In this document: one piece after another, positions 17,662 through 25,504 of the stretch
Layout: each line of letters starts with the position of its first letter
Position numbering within the stretch: position 1 is the first letter of the stretch
Source: Streptomyces tendae
Lineage (GTDB): Bacteria > Actinomycetota > Actinomycetes > Streptomycetales > Streptomycetaceae
Assembly: GCF_014650435.1 (NCBI RefSeq)
Contig: NZ_BMUY01000013.1
Span: forward strand, 186,001-250,000
Length of the DNA stretch: 64,000 nucleotides
Direction: 5' to 3'
Notes under the pieces: generated by a model
The model's database searches: none
Seen by the model: the letters and a program-made list of their open reading frames with translations, nothing else
What the model was told of the DNA's origin: nothing
Program-made: the position numbers and the translations under genes

Positions 17662-17794
17662 GGGACTGGGCGGCCTCCGTCTGCAGCCGCTCCAGGGCCA
17701 CCGCGAGTACGGAACCGGGGAGCGCGCGCAGTTCGTCGACGGTGCATCCGGCGATGTCGGGCAGTCCGCACTCGACCCCCGTGGTCTCTTCCAC
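17624..17794 (-). CDS. fxsA: FxSxx-like RiPP precursor peptide with variant C terminus
   Basis: A 56-residue peptide from the GTG at 17794, preceded by AGGAGGGG. Its middle, CGLPDIAGCTVDELRALPGS, matches the conserved leader of FxSxx-COOH peptides (LPDL...VSLAEL...S-LA-AL-R). The C terminus is YTSWQASA rather than Phe-x-Ser-x-x-COOH. Candidate aromatic-x-x cyclophane sites are Y-T-S and W-Q-A. It is the first gene of precursor-fxsB-HExxH. The leader resemblance and position make the assignment good; which residues are crosslinked or hydroxylated is inference. Confidence 0.82.
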   Translation of the reverse strand: MEETTGVECGLPDIAGCTVDELRALPGSVLAVALERLQTEAAQSHDDEYTSWQASA

Positions 17795-17953
17795 GCCTCG
17801 GCCCCCTCCTGCGTCCGGGACGTCCGGCATCCGGCCCCGCGCCGCGGCACACCGCCGCCCGAGCATGGTAGGCGGATCCGGGCGCGGTGCGGGAGAGGGC
17901 CTCACTCCCCCGCGGCCGGATCCGGACACCCGGTCCGCCGGGCATGGGGCCCC

Positions 17954-18274
17954 TCAGCTTTCCCACACGGCACGCACGATCAGGTGGGCCTCTCCGGTCG
18001 CCTTGGCCACGACGGCACCCGCCTCCCCGCTGAGCTTCACCCCGAACTCCAGCTCCAGCCGTTTCGGAGCCACGGCCAGGGACGTCATGCGGCTGTGCGC
18101 CTCGGCGGCCATGCGCCGGATGCCGTCGAGGGCGTCGCCGAGGCCCTCCTGGGCACGCCGGACGACCGTGCTCCCGTTGACCGAGATCTCCTGCAGTCCG
18201 TAGACGTCCTCGTCGACCGGTTCGACCAGGACCCGGCCGCCGTCCGGCAGCGCGAAGCTGACGACGTCCCCCAT
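17954..18274 (-). CDS. Trypco1 / CU044_2847-family protein
   Basis: A 106-residue protein with the pattern MGDVVSFALPDGGRVLVEPV...LGDALDGIRRMAAEAHSRM...ELEFGVKLSGEAGAVVAKA..A.L.V. This is the trypsin-co-occurring domain 1 (Trypco1), a small beta-sandwich that travels with trypsin-like peptidases of conflict systems. Here the trypsin-VMAP gene lies 9 kb away at the other end of the island. The start chosen is the ATG at 18274, with GGGGAGG six bases upstream; the GTG at 18280 directly abuts that site. It precedes the precursor gene by 159 bases on the same strand. Confidence 0.82.
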   Translation of the reverse strand: MGDVVSFALPDGGRVLVEPVDEDVYGLQEISVNGSTVVRRAQEGLGDALDGIRRMAAEAHSRMTSLAVAPKRLELEFGVKLSGEAGAVVAKATGEAHLIVRAVWES

Positions 18275-18369
18275 GTGCACCCTCCCCAGGCTCGGCAGCG
18301 CCGGTGCGCTGGTGCAGTCGTACCCTCATCCGGGGCCCGTCCACACGTCCTGGCATCCTTGGTGCGGAC

Positions 18370-19251
18370 ATGAGCACCGCATCCCCCTCCCCCGTGCCGC
18401 GCAACCCCGTCGGCGGCCACGTCCCCGTGGCCGGCGGGCTGCACTCCGTCGGCCTGTCCCACGCCCGTGAGCTGGAGGCGGAGACCGTGCAGGTCTTCGT
18501 CGCCAACCCGCGCGGCTGGGCCACACCGGCCGGCAGTCCGAAGCAGGACGAGGCCTTCCGCGAAGCCTGCGCGGCCGCGTCGATCCCGGCGTACGTGCAC
18601 GCGCCGTACCTGATCAACTTCGGCTCGCACACCGAGGCGACGGTGGAGCGGTCGGTCGAGTCGCTGCGGCACTCGCTGCGGCGCGGGCGGGCGATCGGCG
18701 CGCTCGGCGTGGTGGTGCACACCGGGAGCGCGACCGGCGGACGGGAGCGTTCGGTGGCGCTGAAGCAGGTGCGCGAGCACATGCTGCCGCTGCTGGACGA
18801 GCTGACCCACGACGACGACCCGTACCTGCTGCTGGAGTCGACCGCCGGACAGGGCTCCTCCCTGTGCTCGCGGACCTGGGACTTCGGGCCGTACTTCGAG
18901 GCGCTGGACGCCCATCCGAAGCTGGGCGTGTGCCTGGACACCTGCCACATCTTCGCGGCCGGCCACGACCTGACCGGCCCTTCCGGCATGCACCGGACCC
19001 TCGACCTGCTGGTGGACACCGTCGGCGAGGGCCGGCTGAAGCTGATCCACGCCAACGACTCCAAGGACGTGGCCGGAGCGCACAAGGACCGGCACGAGAA
19101 CATCGGCGCCGGTCACATCGGCGAGGACCCGTTCCGGGCGCTGATGACGCACCCCGCGACCGAGGGCGTGCCGCTGGTCATCGAGACGCCGGGCGGCAAG
19201 GAGGGGCACGCGGCGGACGTGGCGCGGCTGAAGAAGCTGCGCGACGGCTGA
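18370..19251 (+). CDS. nfo: Deoxyribonuclease IV (AP endonuclease, Nfo)
   Basis: A 293-residue TIM-barrel endonuclease IV. The metal ligands are visible in order: YVHAPY, VVHTGS, LLLEST, CLDTCHIFAAGHD, IHANDSK, KDRHENIGAGHIG and VIETPG. The enzyme nicks DNA 5' of abasic sites in base-excision repair and needs three zinc-type metals. The start is the ATG at 18370, divergent from the Trypco1 gene, which marks the right edge of the accessory island. Confidence 0.92.
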   Translation: MSTASPSPVPRNPVGGHVPVAGGLHSVGLSHARELEAETVQVFVANPRGWATPAGSPKQDEAFREACAAASIPAYVHAPYLINFGSHTEATVERSVESLRHSLRRGRAIGALGVVVHTGSATGGRERSVALKQVREHMLPLLDELTHDDDPYLLLESTAGQGSSLCSRTWDFGPYFEALDAHPKLGVCLDTCHIFAAGHDLTGPSGMHRTLDLLVDTVGEGRLKLIHANDSKDVAGAHKDRHENIGAGHIGEDPFRALMTHPATEGVPLVIETPGGKEGHAADVARLKKLRDG

Positions 19252-19270
19252 TCCGCCCGCCGGGGCCGGG

Positions 19271-19918
19271 TCACAGCTCGGGGCCGTCCCCGGGCTCCTC
19301 CTGGTAGGAGTAGCGCTGTTCCTTCCAGGGGTCGCCGATGTTGTGGTAGCCGCGCTCCTCCCAGAAGCCGCGCCGGTCGGCGGTCATGTACTCGATGCCG
19401 CGCACCCACTTCGGGCCCTTCCAGGCGTACAGGTGCGGGACGATCAGCCGCAGCGGGAAGCCGTGCTCGGCGGTGAGCAGCTCGCCGTCCTTGTGGGTGG
19501 CGAAGAGGGTGCGCCCGGCGGCGAAGTCGGACAGCCGGAGGTTGGAGCTGAACCCGTACTCGGCCCACACCATCACGTGGGTGACGTCGGGCGCGGGCGG
19601 GGCGAGCCGGAGGATCGTGGCGGCCGGGACACCGCCCCACTCGGCGCCGAGCATGCTGAACTTCGTGACGCAGTGCAGGTCGGCGACGACCGTGGTGTAG
19701 GGCAGGGCGGTGAACTCGTCGTGGGTCCAGCCGTGCTTCTCGTCGTCGGTGGTGGCGCCGAAGACCCGGAACTCCCAGCGCTCGGGGCGGAACTTGGGGA
19801 CCGGTCCGTAGTGCGTGACGGGCCAGCCGCGCTGCAGCCGCTGCCCGGGTGGGAGCTCGAACCGCGACGCTCCTTGCGAACCGTCTTCTCCCGATCCGTC
19901 TTCCACCGGCTGACCCAT
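19271..19918 (-). CDS. Sulfite-oxidase-like molybdopterin oxidoreductase
   Basis: A 215-residue protein of the oxidoreductase molybdopterin-binding fold. LHCVTKFSMLGAEWGG holds the cysteine expected to ligate molybdenum, and LIVPHLYAWKGPKWVRGIEYM is the family's phosphate/pterin-binding loop. There is no Tat signal, unlike MsrP, so it is probably cytoplasmic. Substrate is unknown. It converges on nfo with a 19-base gap. Confidence 0.85.
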   Translation of the reverse strand: MGQPVEDGSGEDGSQGASRFELPPGQRLQRGWPVTHYGPVPKFRPERWEFRVFGATTDDEKHGWTHDEFTALPYTTVVADLHCVTKFSMLGAEWGGVPAATILRLAPPAPDVTHVMVWAEYGFSSNLRLSDFAAGRTLFATHKDGELLTAEHGFPLRLIVPHLYAWKGPKWVRGIEYMTADRRGFWEERGYHNIGDPWKEQRYSYQEEPGDGPEL

Positions 19919-20023
19919 GCCTCCATCCTGACAGACCCGGGCCGATGCCCCCGACCCACCTCACTTACATTCGGGCAAACGTCAATAATAGCGACGAAGC
20001 CGACTAAGCCTGTACTTACTTAC

Positions 20024-20037
20024 TAAGTCAAGACTTA
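20024..20037. promoter_or_regulatory. Inverted repeat upstream of bfr
   Basis: TAAGTC-AA-GACTTA lies in an AT-rich patch (about 19970-20040) that also contains ACTTACTTACTAAGT, giving overlapping ACTTA/TAAGT arms, 73 bases before the bfr start. It is a possible operator; no known consensus was recognised. Confidence 0.35.
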
Positions 20038-20109
20038 CTGGACGATCTTCGACGCCGGTGCAATCATGCCGCGCAACACGCCTGTTCCCGTTCGAAGGAG
20101 CGTCAAGCG

Positions 20110-20613
20110 ATGCAGGGCGACCCGGAAGTCATCGAGTTCCTCAATGAGCAGCTGACCGCCGAGCTCACGGCCATCAACCAGTACTTCCTGCACGCGAAGC
20201 TGCAGGACCACAAGGGCTGGACCAAGCTCGCGAAGTACACGCGCGCGGAGTCCTTCGACGAGATGCGCCACGCCGAGGTACTCACCGACCGCATCCTGCT
20301 CCTGGACGGCCTGCCGAACTACCAGCGGCTCTTCCACGTGCGGGTCGGCCAGAGCGTGACCGAGATGTTCCAGGCCGACCGGGAGATCGAGCTGGAGGCG
20401 ATCGACCGGCTGCGCCGGGGCATCGAGGTGATGCGGGCCAAGCACGACATCACGTCGGCCAACGTCTTCGAGGCGATCCTCGCCGACGAGGAGCACCACA
20501 TCGACTACCTGGAGACCCAGCTCGACCTGATCGAGAAGCTGGGCGAGTCGCTCTACCTGTCGACGGTGATCGAGCAGTCCCAGCCGGACCCGTCCGGACC
20601 GGGCTCGCTCTAA
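20110..20613 (+). CDS. bfr: Bacterioferritin
   Basis: A 167-residue iron-storage protein, expected to form the haem-containing 24-subunit shell. All ferroxidase ligands are in place: E18, E51, H54, E94, E127, H130. M52, the axial haem ligand, is present in DEMRHAE. The ATG at 20110 follows GAAGGAG. The Bfd gene is convergent immediately downstream, and Bfd-type ferredoxins reduce stored iron for release. Confidence 0.95.
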   Translation: MQGDPEVIEFLNEQLTAELTAINQYFLHAKLQDHKGWTKLAKYTRAESFDEMRHAEVLTDRILLLDGLPNYQRLFHVRVGQSVTEMFQADREIELEAIDRLRRGIEVMRAKHDITSANVFEAILADEEHHIDYLETQLDLIEKLGESLYLSTVIEQSQPDPSGPGSL

Positions 20614-20629
20614 AGCGGGGGGCAGGCTT

Positions 20630-20854
20630 TCAGGCCGCCTCGGGAAGCTCCGAGAGGACCGGGGCGCCCTGGTCGGCCAGCTGCCGGCGGGGGCAGGCGC
20701 CGCGCCCGAGCAGGGCCTGGATGCGCCGTACGCAGCCGCCGCAGTCGGTGCCCGCCTTGCAGGCGGAGGCGATCTGCCGGGGGGTGCAGGCCCCGGCCTC
20801 CGCGTGGCTCTTCACCTGTTCCTCGGTGACACCGAAGCAGCTGCAGACGAACAC
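20630..20854 (-). CDS. bfd: Bacterioferritin-associated ferredoxin-like (2Fe-2S) protein
   Basis: A 74-residue BFD-like [2Fe-2S] protein with VCSCFGVTEEQV near the N terminus and KAGTDCGGCVRRI, the CxC...CxxC ligand set. The start chosen is the GTG at 20854 (VFVCSCFG), with GGGAGG eight bases upstream; a GTG at 20863 is the alternative. It would pass electrons to bacterioferritin to mobilise iron. An IdeR/DmdR-type iron box sits about 70 bases upstream, so expression should rise under iron starvation. Confidence 0.9.
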   Translation of the reverse strand: MFVCSCFGVTEEQVKSHAEAGACTPRQIASACKAGTDCGGCVRRIQALLGRGACPRRQLADQGAPVLSELPEAA

Positions 20855-20921
20855 GCGGTTCACCTCCCGGGCGGGGTACAAGGTCGTGCCGTACCGACGA
20901 CCGGAGGGCCCGAATGATCGG

Positions 20922-20940
20922 TGAGGCAAACCTAACCTTA
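20922..20940 (-). promoter_or_regulatory. DmdR/IdeR iron box upstream of bfd
   Basis: Read on the minus strand, TAAGGTTAGGTTTGCCTCA closely matches the actinobacterial iron-box consensus TTAGGTTAGGCTMACCTAA. It lies 68-86 bases before the bfd start, in the position of a repressor site. Confidence 0.75.
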
Positions 20941-20969
20941 CCCATCGCGCAAGGCCGGCAAAAGTGGGA

Positions 20970-20999
20970 GGGGCGCGGATCCCGTGTGACCCGCGCCCC
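20970..20999 (-). terminator. Terminator-like hairpin after the DAHP synthase gene
   Basis: Nine-base arms GGGGCGCGG (20970-20978) and CCGCGCCCC (20991-20999) enclose a 12-base loop, 30 bases past the DAHP synthase stop. On the minus strand the hairpin is followed by CTCCCACTTTTGCC. Confidence 0.6.
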
Positions 21000-21028
21000 A
21001 TTTCACCCGCCCTCCGGGGGGCGGACCG

Positions 21029-22381
21029 TCACTGGTCCCGGTACATCTCCGCCACCAGGAACGCCAGGTCGAGCGACTGGCTCCGGTTGAGCCGCGGGTC
21101 GCAGGCCGTCTCGTAGCGCTGGTGCAGGTCGTCGACGAAGATCTCGTCGCCGCCGCCCACGCACTCGGTGACGTCGTCGCCGGTCAGCTCGACGTGGATG
21201 CCGCCCGGGTGGGTGCCGAGCGACTTGTGCACCTCGAAGAAGCCCTTGACCTCGTCGAGCACGTCGTCGAAGCGGCGGGTCTTGTGACCGGAGGCCGCCT
21301 CGTAGGTGTTGCCGTGCATCGGGTCGGTGATCCAGGCGACCGTCGCGCCGGACGCCGTGACCTTCTCCACCAGCTCCGGGAGCTTGTCGCGGATCTTGTC
21401 CGCGCCCATCCGGACGATGAAGGTCAGCCGCCCGGGCTCACGCTCTGGATCCAGCCGCTCGATGTACTGCAGCGCCTCCTCGGCCGTGGTGGACGGGCCG
21501 AGCTTGATCCCGATCGGGTTGCGGATCCGCGAGGCGAACTCGATGTGCGCGTGGTCCAGCTGCCGGGTGCGCTCACCGATCCACACCATGTGCCCGGACA
21601 CGTCGTACAGCTGCCCCGTGCGCGAGTCGACACGGGTGAGGGCCGACTCGTAGTCCAGCAGCAGCGCCTCGTGCGAGGAGAAGAACTCCACGGTCTGGAA
21701 CTCGGCCGGGTCCGTCCCGCACGCCCGCATGAAGTTCAGCGCGTTGTCGATCTCCCGCGCCAGCTGCTCGTAGCGCTGGCCGGAGGGCGAGGACTTCACG
21801 AAGTCCTGGTTCCAGGCGTGCACCTGCCGGAGGTCGGCGTAACCGCCGGTGGTGAAGGCGCGCACCAGGTTCAGCGTGGACGCCGAGGCGTGGTACATCC
21901 GCTTCAGCCGCTCGGGGTCCGGGATCCGGGCCTCTTCGGTGAAGTCGAAGCCGTTGACCGAGTCGCCCCGGTAGGTCGGCAGGGTCACGCCGTCGCGGGT
22001 CTCGGTCGGCTTGGAGCGCGGCTTGGAGTACTGGCCGGCGATCCGGCCGACCTTCACTACCGGCACGGACGCGGCGTAGGTGAGGACGGCGCCCATCTGG
22101 AGCAGCGTCTTGAGCTTGTTGCGGATGTGGTCCGCGGACACCGCGTCGAATGCCTCCGCGCAGTCGCCGCCCTGGAGGAGGAACGCCTCTCCCTTGGCGA
22201 CGGCCGCCATCCGGGCGCGCAGCTGGTCGCACTCGCCCGCGAAGACGAGCGGCGGATACGACTCGAGGTCCGCGATCACTGCGCGCAGAGCCTCGGTGTC
22301 GGGGTACTCGGGCTGCTGCGCCGCGGGCAGGTCTCGCCAGGTGTTGCCAGCGCTCGGGCTGGTCTTAGCGTTCACGGTCAC
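21029..22381 (-). CDS. aroH: Class II 3-deoxy-7-phosphoheptulonate (DAHP) synthase
   Basis: A 450-residue plant-type DAHP synthase, catalysing PEP plus erythrose 4-phosphate to DAHP, the first step of the shikimate pathway. Typical class II segments include LLQGGDCAEAF (near 70), KVGRIAGQYSKPRS, RAFTTGGYADL, SSHEALLLDYE, GIKLGPST and WITDPMHGNT. The frame starts with two close GTG codons (22381 and 22375). The first gives TVNAKTS after Met removal, as I recall for the purified Streptomyces enzyme. It supplies chorismate for the trpEG and trpD products in this window. Confidence 0.95.
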   Translation of the reverse strand: MTVNAKTSPSAGNTWRDLPAAQQPEYPDTEALRAVIADLESYPPLVFAGECDQLRARMAAVAKGEAFLLQGGDCAEAFDAVSADHIRNKLKTLLQMGAVLTYAASVPVVKVGRIAGQYSKPRSKPTETRDGVTLPTYRGDSVNGFDFTEEARIPDPERLKRMYHASASTLNLVRAFTTGGYADLRQVHAWNQDFVKSSPSGQRYEQLAREIDNALNFMRACGTDPAEFQTVEFFSSHEALLLDYESALTRVDSRTGQLYDVSGHMVWIGERTRQLDHAHIEFASRIRNPIGIKLGPSTTAEEALQYIERLDPEREPGRLTFIVRMGADKIRDKLPELVEKVTASGATVAWITDPMHGNTYEAASGHKTRRFDDVLDEVKGFFEVHKSLGTHPGGIHVELTGDDVTECVGGGDEIFVDDLHQRYETACDPRLNRSQSLDLAFLVAEMYRDQ

Positions 22382-22550
22382 CCCTCAACCCTACGGGGTC
22401 GCGCCATGCCGTTTTCGCCCGGCTCGACAGGTGAGACGGGACCCCGGTGCGGTCCGCGGCGACCGGGTTGGTAACCTCACGCGCCTCGTGAGTTCGGATC
22501 ACAGACGACTCTCGTACATATTCATATCGAGCGCATACCGGGGTGGGGTT

Positions 22551-25379
22551 TTGAGCGCGGATCATCGCAGGGACCGCAAGAAGAAGAGACTGCTCGTCTA
22601 CGGCGTCGCCTCGGCGGTGGCCGTCGCCGCCACGGCCGGCGGCCTGGCCCTGGCCTCGCCGGGACTGCTCGGCTCGGACCAGGCCCAGGCGGCCGTGGCC
22701 CCGGGGGCCCGGCTGCAGAGCGAGTTCGAGCAGGCGGCCGAGGAGTTCGACGTCCCGCAGAGCGTGCTGATGGCGGTCTCGTACCGGCAGACGCGCTGGG
22801 AGGACCACGACGGGCTGCCGAGCACCACCGGCGCCTACAACGTCATGGGGCTCACGGACGTCGACGAGGACAGTCTGGAGAACGACGGCGCCGCCGAGGA
22901 GCGCGAGCACCGGCTCGAGCACATGAACCGCAGCGGCGACCCGGTCGTCGAGCAGCACTTCGACGCCGACAAGGCGCTGAAGAGCCTCGACGAGAAGCCC
23001 GTCGACACCGACGACCCGCGGCTGCACACCCTGGACGAGGCGGCCGGCCTCATCGACACGTCGGCCGAGAAGGTGCAGAGCGACACCGGCGAGAGCATCC
23101 GGGCGGGCGCCGCACTGCTGGCCAAGTACCAGAAGGACGCGACCGGTTCGCTGCCCGAGGACCCCGGCGCCTGGTACCCGGCGGTGGCCCGCGCCAGCCA
23201 GGCCCCGGACACCAAGGGCGCGCAGCTGTTCGCGCGGCGCGTGTTCGACTCGATCAAGACCGGCGAGCAGCGCGTCACCGCCGACGGCCAGTCGCTCAGC
23301 CTGCCCGCCGACCCCGCGGTGCAGCCGAAGAAGACCACGGACCTGGAGCTGGCCGCGGCCTCCGCCGCCCCGGCCCCCGAGTGCCCGTCCGGCCTGAACT
23401 GCGACTTCCGTCCCGCCGCCTACAAGCAGAACGGCGGCATCGACGACTGGGGCAACTACAACGTCGCGAGCCGCCCCACGGCCGGGCACGAGATCACCTC
23501 GATCGTGATCCACGACACCGAGGGCAGCTACAGCAGCGCCCTGGGCGTCTTCCAGAACTCGCTGTCCTACGCCAGCGCCCACTACCTGATCCGCGCCTCC
23601 GACGGTCTGGTCACCCAGATGGTCGAGAACAAGAACGAGGCGTGGCACGCGGCCAACAAGACCCTCAACATGCACTCGATCGGCATCGAGCACGAGGGCT
23701 ACGCGATCAAGGACGGCAGCTGGTACACCGAGCCGCAGTACGAGTCCTCGGCCGCGCTGGTGAAGTACCTGGCCGGCAAGTACGACATCCCGCTGGACCG
23801 TGAGCACGTCCTCGGCCACGACGAGGTCCCGGGCGTCCTGGACGGCAACGTGAAGTCCCAGCACTGGGACCCGGGCCCGTTCTGGGACTGGAACCACTAC
23901 ATGGACCTGCTGGGCGCCCCCACCGGCGCCGAGGGCCCGGGCGGCCCGTACAAGGCGGGCCAGGTGATCCGCGTCGTCCCGCCGTTCACCACGGCCAACC
24001 AGCCGAAGATCACCAACGGCGGCTCCTCGGTCCCGAAGCAGCCGGCGAACTTCACCTACCTGTACTCCTCGCCGTCCACCTCCTCGGCCACGCTCACCGA
24101 CCCGTACCTGGGCAGCCAGACCTGGACCGAGGGCTGGAACTGGGGCAACAAGGTCCTGGCCGGCGGCGAGTTCGTGGTCGCCGAGGCCCGGCAGGACTGG
24201 ACGGCCATCTGGTACGGCGGCAAGAAGGCATGGTTCTACAACCGGGGCGGCCAGTCCGCCACCGCCGTCGGCACGCCGGACGTGGTCACGGCCAAGGCCG
24301 GGGCGAGCTCCATCCCGGTGTACGGGCGCGCCTACCCCGAGGACAGCGCGTACACGGGCACCGGAGTGCCGGTCCAGAGCAAGAACAACGAGTCGCTGAC
24401 CAAGTACGGCGTTCTGGCCGGGCAGAAGTACGCCCTGGCCGGCGGGGCCATGAAGGGCTCGTACTACAACAGCGGCAACATCGACGGCTCGGGCGAGGGC
24501 TCGCGCACGGTGGTCGTGGGCAACACCACGTACTACCCGATCCGCTTCAACCACCGCATCGGCTACGTCCGCACGGCCGACGTCCAGCTGGCCAAGGGCA
24601 CCGCGCCCGACCCGGGCACCGACCGGTACGACGTCCTCGGCCGGGACTCCTCGGGCGTGCTGTGGCAGTACCAGGGCACCGGCAGCGCGTCCTCGCCGTT
24701 CTTCGGCCGCTTCCGCATCGGCGGCGGCTGGAACGCCTACAACGCGGTGACCACGATGACGGCGCTGCGCGCCGACGGCACCGGCGACATGGTGGCCCGC
24801 GACAAGAGCGGCGTGCTCTGGTACTACAAGGGCAGCGGCGACATGACGGAGCCGTTCGAGTCCCGCGCCCGGGTCGGCGGCGGCTGGTCCGTCTACGACA
24901 CGATCATCGGCGCCCGTGACCTCGACGGTGACGGCAGGCCGGACCTGATCGCCCGCGACAAGAGCGGCGTGCTCTGGCTCTACAAGGGCACCGGCAGCAC
25001 CTCCGCACCCTTCGAGACCAAGTCCAGGATCGGCGGCGGCTGGTCGGTCTACAACGCGCTGGCCGACACCGGTGACCTCACGGGTGACGGCCGGGCGGAC
25101 GTGATCGCCCGCGACAAGAGCGGTGTGCTGTGGCTCTACAAGGGCACCGGCAACGCCGCGGCGCCGTTCGAGGGCCGCAGCAGGATCGGCGGCGGCTGGT
25201 CGGTCTACGACGTGCTGAACGGCCCGAGCGACCTGAACCGCGACGGGGTTCCCGACCTGGTCGCCCGCGACAAGGACGGCGTGCTCTGGTACTACCAGGG
25301 CACCGGCAACGCCGCGGCGCCGTTCAAGGCCCGCGCCAGGGTCGGCGGCGGCTGGAACACGTACGGCATGATCATCTGA
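22551..25379 (+). CDS. Secreted N-acetylmuramoyl-L-alanine amidase with FG-GAP/VCBS-like repeats
   Basis: A 942-residue exported protein from the TTG at 22551, preceded by GGGGTGGGG. A Sec signal (KKKRLLVYGVASAVAVAATA) ends near AQAA. Next is a lysozyme-like segment (FDVPQSVLMAVSYRQTRW). Then an Amidase_2/PGRP domain (about 310-450) carries IVIHDTEG, HYLIRASDG, IGIEHEG and HWDPGPFWDW, which supply the zinc ligands. The C-terminal 240 residues hold five repeats of about 50 residues (DLxxRDKSGVLWLYKGTG...RIGGGWSVY). The amidase cuts the lactyl-alanine bond of peptidoglycan; the repeats probably bind wall or carbohydrate. An in-frame GTG at 22488 precedes an AT-rich, promoter-like stretch and is less likely. 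Confidence 0.88.
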   Translation: MSADHRRDRKKKRLLVYGVASAVAVAATAGGLALASPGLLGSDQAQAAVAPGARLQSEFEQAAEEFDVPQSVLMAVSYRQTRWEDHDGLPSTTGAYNVMGLTDVDEDSLENDGAAEEREHRLEHMNRSGDPVVEQHFDADKALKSLDEKPVDTDDPRLHTLDEAAGLIDTSAEKVQSDTGESIRAGAALLAKYQKDATGSLPEDPGAWYPAVARASQAPDTKGAQLFARRVFDSIKTGEQRVTADGQSLSLPADPAVQPKKTTDLELAAASAAPAPECPSGLNCDFRPAAYKQNGGIDDWGNYNVASRPTAGHEITSIVIHDTEGSYSSALGVFQNSLSYASAHYLIRASDGLVTQMVENKNEAWHAANKTLNMHSIGIEHEGYAIKDGSWYTEPQYESSAALVKYLAGKYDIPLDREHVLGHDEVPGVLDGNVKSQHWDPGPFWDWNHYMDLLGAPTGAEGPGGPYKAGQVIRVVPPFTTANQPKITNGGSSVPKQPANFTYLYSSPSTSSATLTDPYLGSQTWTEGWNWGNKVLAGGEFVVAEARQDWTAIWYGGKKAWFYNRGGQSATAVGTPDVVTAKAGASSIPVYGRAYPEDSAYTGTGVPVQSKNNESLTKYGVLAGQKYALAGGAMKGSYYNSGNIDGSGEGSRTVVVGNTTYYPIRFNHRIGYVRTADVQLAKGTAPDPGTDRYDVLGRDSSGVLWQYQGTGSASSPFFGRFRIGGGWNAYNAVTTMTALRADGTGDMVARDKSGVLWYYKGSGDMTEPFESRARVGGGWSVYDTIIGARDLDGDGRPDLIARDKSGVLWLYKGTGSTSAPFETKSRIGGGWSVYNALADTGDLTGDGRADVIARDKSGVLWLYKGTGNAAAPFEGRSRIGGGWSVYDVLNGPSDLNRDGVPDLVARDKDGVLWYYQGTGNAAAPFKARARVGGGWNTYGMII

Positions 25380-25411
25380 GCCGAACGCCGCCGTCCCGCG
25401 CGCGGATGCGC

Positions 25412-25417
25412 TAGGGT
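25412..25417 (+). promoter_or_regulatory. Candidate -10 box of the trp leader transcript
   Basis: TAGGGT ends seven bases before the ATG of the leader peptide, so the transcript would start at or near that ATG and be leaderless. No convincing -35 was found. Confidence 0.35.
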
Positions 25418-25424
25418 CGGCGGC

Positions 25425-25481
25425 ATGTTCGCGCACTCGACCCAGAACTGGTGGTGGACCGCTCATCCGGCGGCCCACTGA
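25425..25481 (+). CDS. trpL: trp leader peptide
   Basis: An 18-residue peptide, MFAHSTQNWWWTAHPAAH, with three consecutive Trp codons at 25449-25457. It sits directly before a strong hairpin (25505-25529) and the anthranilate synthase gene. This is the classical arrangement for ribosome-mediated attenuation by charged tRNA-Trp, also known for a Streptomyces venezuelae anthranilate synthase gene. Confidence 0.93.
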   Translation: MFAHSTQNWWWTAHPAAH

Positions 25482-25504
25482 CTGCGCGCGACGCAAGACT
25501 CCGC

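Noticed and set aside
20081..20100. TGCAA...GCGCAA near bfr as a Zur/Nur-type box
   Set aside because: Spacing and symmetry do not fit a known consensus well enough to support a claim.
21007..21024. CCGCCC...GGGCGG hairpin just past the DAHP synthase stop as terminator
   Set aside because: Short arms and no T tract; the stronger hairpin at 20970-20999, followed by TTTT on the minus strand, is preferred.
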